From an uncultured Bacteroidales bacterium (GTDB lineage: Bacteria > Bacteroidota > Bacteroidia > Bacteroidales > Muribaculaceae), in assembly GCA_902774055.1 (NCBI GenBank), contig CACYGX010000007.1, positions 168,945 to 232,944 of the forward strand: a DNA stretch of 64,000 nt. The letters run 5' to 3'. The stretch's first letter is position 1. The number at the start of each line of letters is the position of its first letter. Below are positions 40,510 to 47,437 of this stretch, one piece after another. The notes under the pieces were generated by a model, which worked only from the letters and a program-made list of their open reading frames with translations, made no database searches and was not told the DNA's origin. Made by a program: the position numbers and the translations under genes.

Positions 40510-40544
40510 CGAAATTACGCCACAAAGTGCTTCTGCTAAAAGAC
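40510..40544 (-). promoter_or_regulatory. Late promoter 1 (tail-fibre operon)
   Basis: Minus-strand GTCTTTTA (40544-40537), 19 nt, TAATTTCG (40517-40510). A degenerate copy of the palindromic operator (CGTAAATGTAGA on the minus strand) lies at about 40599-40612, on the far side of the terminator. Confidence 0.8.
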
Positions 40545-40581
40545 AACAAAATAGAGCCAGGCGCATCCCTGCATCTGGCTC
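40545..40581 (-). terminator. Terminator of the replication/early operon
   Basis: GAGCCAG (40581-40575) pairs with CTGGCTC (40560-40554), followed on the minus strand by TATTTTGTTGTC, which runs into the -33 element of late promoter 1. Confidence 0.7.
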
Positions 40582-40950
40582 CAAGTAACTAATTGATTTC
40601 TACATTTACGATACTTTATTATTAACTCTTAAACTTAATTCTATGAAAAAACTTATGTACTTAATGTTTGTCTTACGCCCTACCCGGGCCAGGTGATACT
40701 TGGACGGCGTGCATCCCTGCAGACCTGTCCTTACTAAATAATACTATGAAAAAATTATTACATTCTTCTGTTGCTTTGCTGGCTGGGGGAGAATCGAACT
40801 CCCCTGGTTGTTTTTAGACACCCCCTCGATGGGGATTGTTTGCTTTCTGAGAAATCAAACATTTAACACACTTTTGTTTATTAACGGTTGATAAATTACC
40901 TTTCAGCCATGCCACATGTTATTGACCTATTTGTTTACACCTCCTTTCAG
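40582..40950. other. Non-coding gap with a tRNA-like arm and two tiny plus-strand frames
   Basis: A minus-strand T-arm, GGGGAG-TTCGATT-CTCCCC (40785-40804 region), with a CCCC-atcga-GGGG stem to its right resembles the 3' half of a tRNA. The anticodon stem does not pair and no matching 5' acceptor strand is present, so it is at best a remnant. On the plus strand two ATGAAAAAA starts open frames of only 17 codons (about 40643) and 23 codons (about 40746), each like the start of a secreted protein. None is called as a gene. Confidence 0.35.
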
Positions 40951-40951
40951 G

Positions 40952-41053
40952 TTATATGAAAATTCCAACAATACAGAAAATGAAGACAATCCAGAAGATT
41001 ATCATGATGCAACCGCAGCATCCGGCGTCAGGCCTATCGTCAACCTTGCTCAT
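40952..41053 (-). CDS. 33-aa membrane mini-protein
   Basis: ATG at 41053-41051 overlaps the stop of the preceding gene (ATGA), with AGAAAGGAGG seven bases upstream, so translation is very likely. The product has a short polar head with three Cys (MSKVDDRPDAGCCGC) and a single hydrophobic helix (IMIIFWIVFIFCIVGIFI). A second AAAGGAGGTG follows its stop without an open frame of more than four codons. A toxin-like or regulatory membrane peptide is possible. Confidence 0.6.
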   Translation of the reverse strand: MSKVDDRPDAGCCGCIMIIFWIVFIFCIVGIFI

Positions 41054-41283
41054 GAGCGGCCTCCTTTCTCGGCCCACTTGAGGATGCCGTCTATAGTCCT
41101 GTCCATGCACTTGTTGCTGTCGAACAGCAGCTGCTCCTCATCGTTATCCAGGACACGGTATAGTTTGACGTCAAAAACATTCGACAACACTACCGCATCA
41201 TAGATGGCAGCTCTAGTGGTCGGCCGCTCTTCATATAGGTCAGAGTCCGGCGAGACGAAATGGAATTTTTTCTGTTTACTCAT
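41050..41283 (-). CDS. Small early phage protein, 77 aa
   Basis: An alpha/beta protein with YDAVVLSNVFDVKLYRVLD in the middle, ending KWAEKGGRS over the ribosome binding site of the 33-aa gene. It overlaps the upstream HTH gene by eight bases. No family is recognised. Confidence 0.55.
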   Translation of the reverse strand: MSKQKKFHFVSPDSDLYEERPTTRAAIYDAVVLSNVFDVKLYRVLDNDEEQLLFDSNKCMDRTIDGILKWAEKGGRS

Positions 41284-41569
41284 GTTTTGCTTTAGTTCTA
41301 TTGTTCGGCGTCTGCGGCTGCAGATACCATGGTTTCTTTAATGTACATTCTCGCTTAGCCTTGTGCTGATCGCTTGCATCGCTGGCTGCAATCACTTCCG
41401 GCTTTTCATACTCTCGCTTCTGGTTACGCTTCACGCCCATGGCGCTGACCAGCTTGTAGATGGACTCCGGCTTCCTGCCGAAGCGCCGGGCGATTTCATT
41501 GACGAGGAGCCCGTCTTGATAGAGATGGGCAATCTCGTTCTTTTCTTCTTCAGTGTAGGCTTTTCTCAT
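41276..41569 (-). CDS. Helix-turn-helix protein (resolvase-type HTH), 97 aa
   Basis: Residues 4-46 form a homeodomain-like HTH (YTEEEKNEIAHLYQDGLLVN, then EIARRFGRKPESIYKLV) like the DNA-binding end of recombinases and IS3-type transposases. The C-terminal half is basic and disordered, with Lys/Arg and Pro-rich patches. It sits near the end of the early operon. It is a candidate activator of the late promoters, an inference from timing and fold. Confidence 0.65.
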   Translation of the reverse strand: MRKAYTEEEKNEIAHLYQDGLLVNEIARRFGRKPESIYKLVSAMGVKRNQKREYEKPEVIAASDASDQHKAKRECTLKKPWYLQPQTPNNRTKAKHE

Positions 41570-41583
41570 CTTGTTCGTTGTTA

Positions 41584-41832
41584 CTACTGTTTTCGGCGTG
41601 GGGGGGGTAGATTCTCCTTATCCCACTTGCGGATCCTTTCCTCAACGCTCAGAGGAGCATCAATATTCGTCGATTTCTCACCATTGATTTTGTACTGGAG
41701 CTCAATGAGTGATGTAAGCATCATCATGTACAGCGGCATGGGCAAGCCATCCCCGTCTACGTTGCCGCATGATATTCTAAGATGATTCTCATTTTCATCA
41801 TACTCTACATGGAATGTAACATCTGCTTTCAT
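41584..41832 (-). CDS. Small early phage protein, 82 aa
   Basis: Beta-rich first half (MKADVTFHVEYDENENHLRI, then SCGNVDGDGLPMPLYMMML) and a charged C-terminus ENLPPPRRKQ. It overlaps the preceding gene by four bases. Function unknown. Confidence 0.55.
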   Translation of the reverse strand: MKADVTFHVEYDENENHLRISCGNVDGDGLPMPLYMMMLTSLIELQYKINGEKSTNIDAPLSVEERIRKWDKENLPPPRRKQ

Positions 41833-42086
41833 AATTCTTCAAATTCTTTTTCGTATTGACTAAGTTCTTGCTTCGCAAACTCTTGAATTTTCCAAAATGT
41901 CGTTGGAATGTCCCCTGCCCAAACAGTCCGTACTATCGGTTCGACTTGATAGATCGCACTGTAAGTAATTTTAATTTGGCAATCCTTAACACAACTGATA
42001 TCTGAGGGAAACGCTTCAAGAAAATCCTTGATGTTCTTAATGATCTCAGCGAGCTCGTTTCCTCGTTGAAGTTTCTCGTTATCCAT
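41829..42086 (-). CDS. Small early phage protein, 85 aa
   Basis: Start at the ATG at 42086 (MDNEKLQRGNELAEI), which has AAAAGAGGTGG just upstream; a longer reading would overlap the previous gene heavily. It is helical and acidic, ending QYEKEFEEL. No family is recognised. Confidence 0.55.
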   Translation of the reverse strand: MDNEKLQRGNELAEIIKNIKDFLEAFPSDISCVKDCQIKITYSAIYQVEPIVRTVWAGDIPTTFWKIQEFAKQELSQYEKEFEEL

Positions 42087-42474
42087 TGTCCACCTCTTTT
42101 CTTGCGAGCTTAAAGCCTGATCTTGTGAGCCAAGCCGGAGTTCTAACACCTTCATGGCCTGGGGCCATATCCCATAACAGGCAACAGGTACGAATCAATT
42201 CTAATCGGCTGCATTTTTTGTAGCTCATTCCAAGCCATCTCCTGAAAGACTTGATTTCTTTCTTGAGTTTTCTCGGTAGTTTAGGATAGGGCTTGAATAG
42301 CTTTCTGTATTCTTCCTTTGTCAGCTTTGCGTCGAGCGTGAAGCTGACAGAGACATCCTTTTGAGGAGCCGAATCATAGTGATTGAACGGATCCTCTACA
42401 GATAGGGAGTTCGCAGTCACGATTCCAAGTGGCTGCCAATCGCCTCCATCCACTGGCATGAAATATGCGTTCAT
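42079..42474 (-). CDS. Early phage protein, 131 aa
   Basis: The first half has PQKDVSVSFTLDAKLTKEEY, then a basic helical part (KLPRKLKKEIKSFRRWLGM) and two adjacent Cys in RTCCLLWDM. It overlaps its neighbours by four and eight bases. No family is recognised. Confidence 0.5.
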   Translation of the reverse strand: MNAYFMPVDGGDWQPLGIVTANSLSVEDPFNHYDSAPQKDVSVSFTLDAKLTKEEYRKLFKPYPKLPRKLKKEIKSFRRWLGMSYKKCSRLELIRTCCLLWDMAPGHEGVRTPAWLTRSGFKLARKEVDNG

Positions 42475-42899
42475 TGCTCACCTCCTTCCTCGATGATTTC
42501 ATTCCAGGTATTGGATGTGTTGCGGTGGTATTGTTCAATATTCTTGAATGTTGGACAGTCGAGTTTAGTCTGAATGATATTGATTACATTCAAGATTTCT
42601 TCATCTGAGTCCCGGTTGATGTTCGGGTTCAGATGCTCAGCTAGATAGTCTCTGATCAGGTCAAGGTCATCTTCAGTGAACTCTCGATATTCCGCGAGAT
42701 TCTTCTTGGGCTGAACAATGAACTTCCCGACTACTACCTGGTAGCCTTTCTCGTTCTGGGTCTTTACAAGATCTACCGCACGCTGACAGGTCATCGGGTC
42801 AACATCCCTGCAGCCTTGCTGGTCTCTTTTGGGGCATCCCACACAGTTCGCTGTGACGAACTCGAGGTGGTTGCCGAATGATAATACTAAATTTGGCAT
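42471..42899 (-). CDS. Cys-containing early phage protein, 142 aa
   Basis: Four Cys near the N-terminus, in CVGCPKRDQQGC and MTCQR (residues 19-38), suggest a small zinc site. The rest is helical and acidic, ending EEGGEQ over a ribosome binding site. It is the first small gene after the primase-helicase (24-base gap). Function unknown. Confidence 0.55.
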   Translation of the reverse strand: MPNLVLSFGNHLEFVTANCVGCPKRDQQGCRDVDPMTCQRAVDLVKTQNEKGYQVVVGKFIVQPKKNLAEYREFTEDDLDLIRDYLAEHLNPNINRDSDEEILNVINIIQTKLDCPTFKNIEQYHRNTSNTWNEIIEEGGEQ

Positions 42900-42923
42900 A
42901 ACTTTGGATTATTAAAATTGTTG

Positions 42924-45900
42924 TTAGAATGGTTCCTGTAAAGCGTGATCGGTATCATACACCGAGAAATATTCGATTCCTCCAGACTTGTCATCCCCAC
43001 CGATGAAGCTCTCTCCAGGGTGGTCTGCAATCCAGCTGCGGAAGCTCTTTCCCTCCTTGTTGAGCCTTGACGGGTTGAAGTGGAAGCCCTTGAATTGGCA
43101 ATAGAAGATCAGGCGCTTCTTGAAGTTCGATGCAGTAATGCCGGTTTTTGCACCGGGGAAGTGGTCGTTGAAGTTGCCATACATTTCTCCACGCTGCTTG
43201 CGAGTGTTGATAACGAAACCCGTCGAATCGAAATACACCTCTGCCCATTGGTAGAGGCTTTCGCTCATTTGCTGGCGCAGTGTCCTCTGCATGATATCGT
43301 GCATGGGTGGCAGGATCACACCCTGGCCAGGTCGCGCCCAACCCTGCTGCATCGACGTGAAGTATAGGAACACACATTCAATCATCAGATTGAAGAATAG
43401 GTCCCACTGTTCCTGGCTCCAGTCATCAAAGAACTGGTGGCCGAACACATCCATTGGGTGGCGGGAATCGTTGAAGTAGTTCGAGAAACCGATATAGATG
43501 ATACGCTCCAGGGAACTACGGCTTTCACTGCCATTGATGGCGTGGTTTGTCGCTATATATATCTTCGGCGACCGTTCCATGGGAATCGTGAAACGGCTGC
43601 CGCCTTTCACGTTGACATTCAAGTCGCCGGTAATCGCCACATACAGGCGCTCAAAATTGAAGTTTACAGGCACGTCATCAAAGAACACGTTACGAGTACG
43701 CATCGTCGTCTCAGTGAACATGAAGTCATCATCATTCTTCGTCTTGCGGCCGTCAATCTTTGCCTGGTCAACAATATAGCTCAGCGCTTTTCCGATGAGT
43801 GACTTACCTGTGCGGCCGTTGCTCTGTCCGACGTCACTCATCTCACCGTCCATGGCGATGACAGCCTTCAGTTCCGTCTGGAACTTGTAGTCCGACAGCA
43901 GGTAGCCGATGGCCGTCAGTTTATTAAGCAGATGTTGGCTGAATTCCTTTTTCTCGATGGGTGTTTGGGCGCCGCCCTTCTGCCACCAGAAATCAGAAGC
44001 ATGGACCAGGAAGTTCAAGAAGTCACAACGCTTCCCCGATTCTGTAAAGTTGATTTTATAGCCGCCAGTTTCCGGATCAGACTCCACGCTCTCGATGATG
44101 CCCACACGGTTGAATGTGCGTTTCACCACCCTGTGCTCCCACACAGTGGCGTCAATGATCTTGTCATGCTTGATACCTTGGGGCGTCACGGTTACCATGC
44201 CGTTGCGGAAGTAGAAACGCTGCTGGAAGGGTTCGAACACATCGAAGTTATCCTCAATCTTCTGCAGGCGCTCCAACTTGTCAGGGCCAAGCTCGCTGGT
44301 CAACCTTGCAGAGAAATGGTTGCGCACGACAGGATCTTTAGAGGTCATCTTGATATATTCCCATACGAAATCCCTGATATCGCTGCCATAGGTGATTTGG
44401 GCCACACCTTCATCGATGTGGACAAAGCCGTTTTCCCCTGGAGCCATGTCATTCGTGTGGATGCGATAGAAGCCTGCCTGTTCAATGAACTGGAGCGCTT
44501 CAAAGGTCTCCAGGGCCACAGTTATGCGTCCCGTGTTCTCGTTTTTGTTCACATTCCAAAACTCCTTATCGGCGATGACTTTTGAAGCCAGTTCAACTTT
44601 GCCTTCATCAGTGACCTTGTAGCGGAAGCGGTTAAACTTGAACAGCTTAAGCGGTTTTACAGCAGCTACATATTTATCGAAGAAGGAATCAATATCATTC
44701 AGCAGCCAGTAATCCTGGATCTGTATATCGGAGCATGTGGAGATATTGAAGATTGAGCAGTAGGTTCCCACTCCATCATGGGCATGGAGGGCAAAGTCTA
44801 TATCCTTGGCCAGCTCATCCTCTTTGCCTTTGAGCATACCCACCAGCAGGTCGTCAACACCTTTGTCGCCACGCTCATTCTTATTGATGTGGCCGAAATA
44901 GATGTCAACGTTCACTCCGATATTGTGCATCGATGCCACATACTTCTTGAACTTGATGGCCGCCTTCGAGAACATTCTCGGGCGGTAATCGACTGCTTCA
45001 TCAGGATTCAGCGACTTGCTCAGATCGTCCCAGTCGCTGTCGAAGAGCAGCACAACATTCTTCACGTTGCATCGCTGCACAATATACTGGAGATCCTGCG
45101 GCAGACCGCCTTCTTTGGATCCGATGTTGAAGATACCTTGGATGGCCAGGCTCGGAATGCCATGCTTGCACGCCTTTTCAGCTTTCTTTTCTCCCTCCTG
45201 GATGACAAGAGTCTCTATTGGCAGGGATTTATTGTACAGGTCTCGCACCTTCTGCGGGATGTAGAACCTGGTTGGTGCTCCAGCTGGAGACATGTACTTG
45301 TTTTCCCGGGAAGAGCCTTCAGGCGTATGCAGAGAGGGATTTGACCATCTGATTCTGATGTATGGTCTTAATGCGCCACGCGCACCCCTGGTTGCATACT
45401 GCCCCATGGTGCCATCCAGGTTGTAGTAATAGATCAGCATCTCGTCATCGCCCGGATGGACGGTGCCAGTCTTATCGATGCTGCCCCTGCACATGGCAGG
45501 AACTTCTTTCTCGAGGCGCTGCCCCTTGTAGATTTCTACGGACTTGACCATCACATCTTCAACCGTAAGTCCGGATGCTTCCAACTGGCGTTGACAAAAG
45601 CTCTTGGCTATCTGTTTGCGGTGGGATTCGATGTTAGCGTCGCGCCGTTCTTTCTCGCTCATGATAAAGATGCCTGCGGCATCGGCAGTCATTTTGATGG
45701 CTTCGGGATATCTGCTTCGGTCCTCGTTGCACTGGTAATACATCGTTGCATCGAGGGCATTATTCAAGGTGAAGCCACAGCTGAAGCACTTGGCTATATT
45801 CCTTCGCGAATTATGTGTCACGCACAGGCCTTCACGCTTGCCGAACTTCCCGCATTTGGGGCATGGCACATATGAGGTTGCCTTGGTACGGTCGGCATCA

Positions 45901-45971
45901 GGTATGCAAGTCCGGATGTCGGCCTGCGCTTTCAGCAAGTTGACAGTATTATCGTCATAAAAATCACTCAT
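42924..45971 (-). CDS. Primase-helicase (zinc finger, TOPRIM-like, SF3/D5-type ATPase), 1015 aa
   Basis: The phage replication protein. An N-terminal CHC2-like zinc finger shows CPKC (Cys37, Cys40) and CFSC (Cys62, Cys65). A TOPRIM-like region follows at about residues 255-330, with ETLVIQEGEKKAEKA and VVLLFDSDWDDL. The helicase part has Walker A GRTGKS (about 719-724), Walker B VFFDDVP (about 760-766), sensor IYIATNHAI and Arg-rich ESRSSLERI. This combines priming and unwinding in one chain. It follows the LuxR-HTH gene with a four-base overlap. Confidence 0.9.
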   Translation of the reverse strand: MSDFYDDNTVNLLKAQADIRTCIPDADRTKATSYVPCPKCGKFGKREGLCVTHNSRRNIAKCFSCGFTLNNALDATMYYQCNEDRSRYPEAIKMTADAAGIFIMSEKERRDANIESHRKQIAKSFCQRQLEASGLTVEDVMVKSVEIYKGQRLEKEVPAMCRGSIDKTGTVHPGDDEMLIYYYNLDGTMGQYATRGARGALRPYIRIRWSNPSLHTPEGSSRENKYMSPAGAPTRFYIPQKVRDLYNKSLPIETLVIQEGEKKAEKACKHGIPSLAIQGIFNIGSKEGGLPQDLQYIVQRCNVKNVVLLFDSDWDDLSKSLNPDEAVDYRPRMFSKAAIKFKKYVASMHNIGVNVDIYFGHINKNERGDKGVDDLLVGMLKGKEDELAKDIDFALHAHDGVGTYCSIFNISTCSDIQIQDYWLLNDIDSFFDKYVAAVKPLKLFKFNRFRYKVTDEGKVELASKVIADKEFWNVNKNENTGRITVALETFEALQFIEQAGFYRIHTNDMAPGENGFVHIDEGVAQITYGSDIRDFVWEYIKMTSKDPVVRNHFSARLTSELGPDKLERLQKIEDNFDVFEPFQQRFYFRNGMVTVTPQGIKHDKIIDATVWEHRVVKRTFNRVGIIESVESDPETGGYKINFTESGKRCDFLNFLVHASDFWWQKGGAQTPIEKKEFSQHLLNKLTAIGYLLSDYKFQTELKAVIAMDGEMSDVGQSNGRTGKSLIGKALSYIVDQAKIDGRKTKNDDDFMFTETTMRTRNVFFDDVPVNFNFERLYVAITGDLNVNVKGGSRFTIPMERSPKIYIATNHAINGSESRSSLERIIYIGFSNYFNDSRHPMDVFGHQFFDDWSQEQWDLFFNLMIECVFLYFTSMQQGWARPGQGVILPPMHDIMQRTLRQQMSESLYQWAEVYFDSTGFVINTRKQRGEMYGNFNDHFPGAKTGITASNFKKRLIFYCQFKGFHFNPSRLNKEGKSFRSWIADHPGESFIGGDDKSGGIEYFSVYDTDHALQEPF

Positions 45972-46525
45972 TGGAATAGATGGTTAGTTTCCGCATAGCG
46001 GACAAATTCGGCCCGTGAATGCACACCGATACGGATATAGGCATTCCGGATATGGTTGTTAACGGTATGGGCTGACAGGTAAAGTTGGTCAGCGATATCT
46101 TCCTTATTGAGCCCTTGGTGCCAGAGCTTCATGACACGCAGCTCTGCATCGCTCATCTTGTGAGCGAACACAGGTCTGCAGACAACATTCTCCAGCTTGC
46201 ATTCCCCACGGAGAGGGCATGGTACACACTCAAGATGGATGCGGCCAAAGGAATCGATATCAGCAGTTTTGTCAATGTTGCCGAAGTTGCACTTGATGAA
46301 ACGCACGACGATTCGGTAACGATAAAAGGACATATTGGGGATGCAACGCTCATATTCTTTCTTTAGAGCTGTGATTGCACCCGGATAGAATTGCTCGATC
46401 ATCTCATAAATCGCAGAGATGATATCGCTATGTTCCTCGGTCAATTTCTCCGCCGTTCCGTCGGCGTAATGGAGCCACGCTTCATCATTGAAGGTGTAGA
46501 ACTCGATATTTGATGGCATATCCAT
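45968..46525 (-). CDS. LuxR-type HTH regulator with a Cys cluster, 185 aa
   Basis: I chose the ATG at 46525 (MDMPSNIEFYTF), two bases after the cro-like gene; longer readings would overlap that gene. The C-terminal 60 residues are a LuxR/GerE HTH: MSDAELRVMKLWHQGLNKED and IADQLYLSAHTVNNHI. Upstream is ECVPCPLRGECKLENVVC with four Cys, a likely metal site. Proteins of this layout are common in Bacteroidetes mobile elements. It may switch on early or replication genes. Confidence 0.75.
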   Translation of the reverse strand: MDMPSNIEFYTFNDEAWLHYADGTAEKLTEEHSDIISAIYEMIEQFYPGAITALKKEYERCIPNMSFYRYRIVVRFIKCNFGNIDKTADIDSFGRIHLECVPCPLRGECKLENVVCRPVFAHKMSDAELRVMKLWHQGLNKEDIADQLYLSAHTVNNHIRNAYIRIGVHSRAEFVRYAETNHLFQ

Positions 46526-46526
46526 A

Positions 46527-46769
46527 TTATTTTTCGCAAGTTTCAAGTTTATCAAATATCGTTTCTCCAAATATTTCCTCAATTTTGCACTTGTGCAATT
46601 CAGGAATTCTAGCGAGGCCTCTGATCCAGTTGTGGATCGTATAGCGAGGAACCATACACCCCTCACAAATCTTGTCATAGATGACAGGGATTTCATTCTT
46701 CTTGTGGCGGTGAATGAAGTCATCCAGGGCCACGGAATCTTTACGAATTTCAGTAGTTTGTTCTGCCAT
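46527..46769 (-). CDS. Cro-like small DNA-binding protein, 80 aa
   Basis: First gene of the leftward early operon, divergent from the XRE regulator. A helix-turn-helix-like centre (YDKICEGCMVPRYTIHNWIR, about residues 31-50) is followed by helices. Its promoter (-33 TTTG at 46840-46837, -7 TACATTTG at 46818-46811 on the minus strand) carries the third operator of triplet E, so it should be controlled by, or itself bind, that operator. Confidence 0.65.
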   Translation of the reverse strand: MAEQTTEIRKDSVALDDFIHRHKKNEIPVIYDKICEGCMVPRYTIHNWIRGLARIPELHKCKIEEIFGETIFDKLETCEK

Positions 46770-46774
46770 AAGTT

Positions 46775-46826
46775 TGTATATTTACATTTATCGTTGTATA
46801 TTTACAGCCGCAAATGTAAATATAAA
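46775..46826. promoter_or_regulatory. Triple operator E, 20-bp period, at the divergent immunity promoters
   Basis: TGTATATTTACA (46775), TGTATATTTACA (46795) and TGTAAATATAAA (46815) start exactly 20 bp apart. The third covers the leftward -7 box TACATTTG. For the rightward promoter, TTTG (46773-46776) and TATATTTA (46797-46804) lie 20 nt apart, inside the first and second sites. This is the probable lysis-lysogeny control region. Confidence 0.8.
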
Positions 46827-46893
46827 GTTTGAAACTCAAACTAAAAAGATAAGTAAATCAAACTGATTTAGCAATTTTTAACCATTATAGTCT

Positions 46894-47262
46894 ATGTTGC
46901 ACATAGGAAATGAAATCAAAAAGGTAATTGAAGGAAACCATCTTGTAAAGCAGGAAGTGGCCGAACAATTAGGAGTCAGTCCGACTTACTTGGCAAGAAT
47001 GTTTAACATGGAGGACATGAAGTGTTCATCACTTGACAGGGTATGTAAAGTGATTGGACTTTCTGCTGCGCACATTTTCGAACAGGACGGTTCAGTAAGT
47101 GTACAAAATGTTTCAGCTAACACGATTATCGGAGATGCCAGAACTGAGGTAAATGTCACTCCTAGAGAGATGGCAACCCTCCGAGAACTGCTGGAAGAAA
47201 AGGAGCGCACCATCCAGATTCTGATGGCTCAAATCGGGACAGTATCGGGACAACATGAGTGA
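46894..47262 (+). CDS. XRE-family HTH regulator, candidate prophage repressor, 122 aa
   Basis: Residues 1-60 form a lambda-repressor-like HTH (LVKQEVAEQLGVSPTYLARM, then CSSLDRVCKVIGLSAAHIFE). The C-terminal part has a coiled coil (LRELLEEKERTIQILMAQIG) that could mediate dimers. There is no peptidase domain for self-cleavage. It is the only rightward gene of the immunity region and is driven from triple operator E. It is the leading candidate for the protein that binds TGTAAATnTACA. Confidence 0.75.
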   Translation: MLHIGNEIKKVIEGNHLVKQEVAEQLGVSPTYLARMFNMEDMKCSSLDRVCKVIGLSAAHIFEQDGSVSVQNVSANTIIGDARTEVNVTPREMATLRELLEEKERTIQILMAQIGTVSGQHE

Positions 47263-47359
47263 AAATTGGCCTTTTATCTGCCCTTTGTCATTGCTGATTA
47301 TCAACAAGTTAGCGACTCTTGCCTATGTTGGAACAATTCTTCTCACCCCGACTCTAGCA

Positions 47360-47398
47360 GGGGCAACAAGTTGAACGACAACGAGTTGCCCCATTTTT
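47360..47398 (+). terminator. Terminator after the repressor gene
   Basis: GGGGCAAC (47360-47367) and GTTGCCCC (47385-47392) form an 8-bp stem followed by ATTTTTC. It marks the right end of the phage transcripts and probably lies close to the prophage boundary. Confidence 0.75.
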
Positions 47399-47437
47399 CA
47401 AACATTTGTCGGGACAAAAACGGTACAAATCCTTATT

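Larger units (their letters stand above)
1..47400. mobile_element. Temperate tailed prophage (left end outside the window)
   Basis: Integrase end, tape measure, portal, large terminase, major capsid, prohead protease, lysis cassette, tail fibres, primase-helicase and immunity-type regulators lie in one continuous block that is almost wholly minus-strand. Shared late promoters and shared operators tie the block together. The right boundary is inferred to lie between the terminator after the XRE gene (about 47,392) and the chromosomal AraC gene at 47,438. I could not identify an attachment repeat because the left end is not in the window. No transposase is visible, so this is read as an integrase-type rather than Mu-type phage. 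Confidence 0.93.

Noticed and set aside
40781-40845. Functional tRNA gene
   Set aside because: Only the T-arm fits; the acceptor stem has no partner, the anticodon stem pairs in three positions only and the variable loop is missing.
1-47400. Mu-like transposable phage
   Set aside because: There is a tyrosine recombinase at the left edge and no MuA/MuB-type transposase; replication genes are of the primase-helicase type.
47263-47437. Attachment site from the repeated TCGGGACA words
   Set aside because: The words are short, occur partly inside the repressor gene, and cannot be compared with the missing left end.
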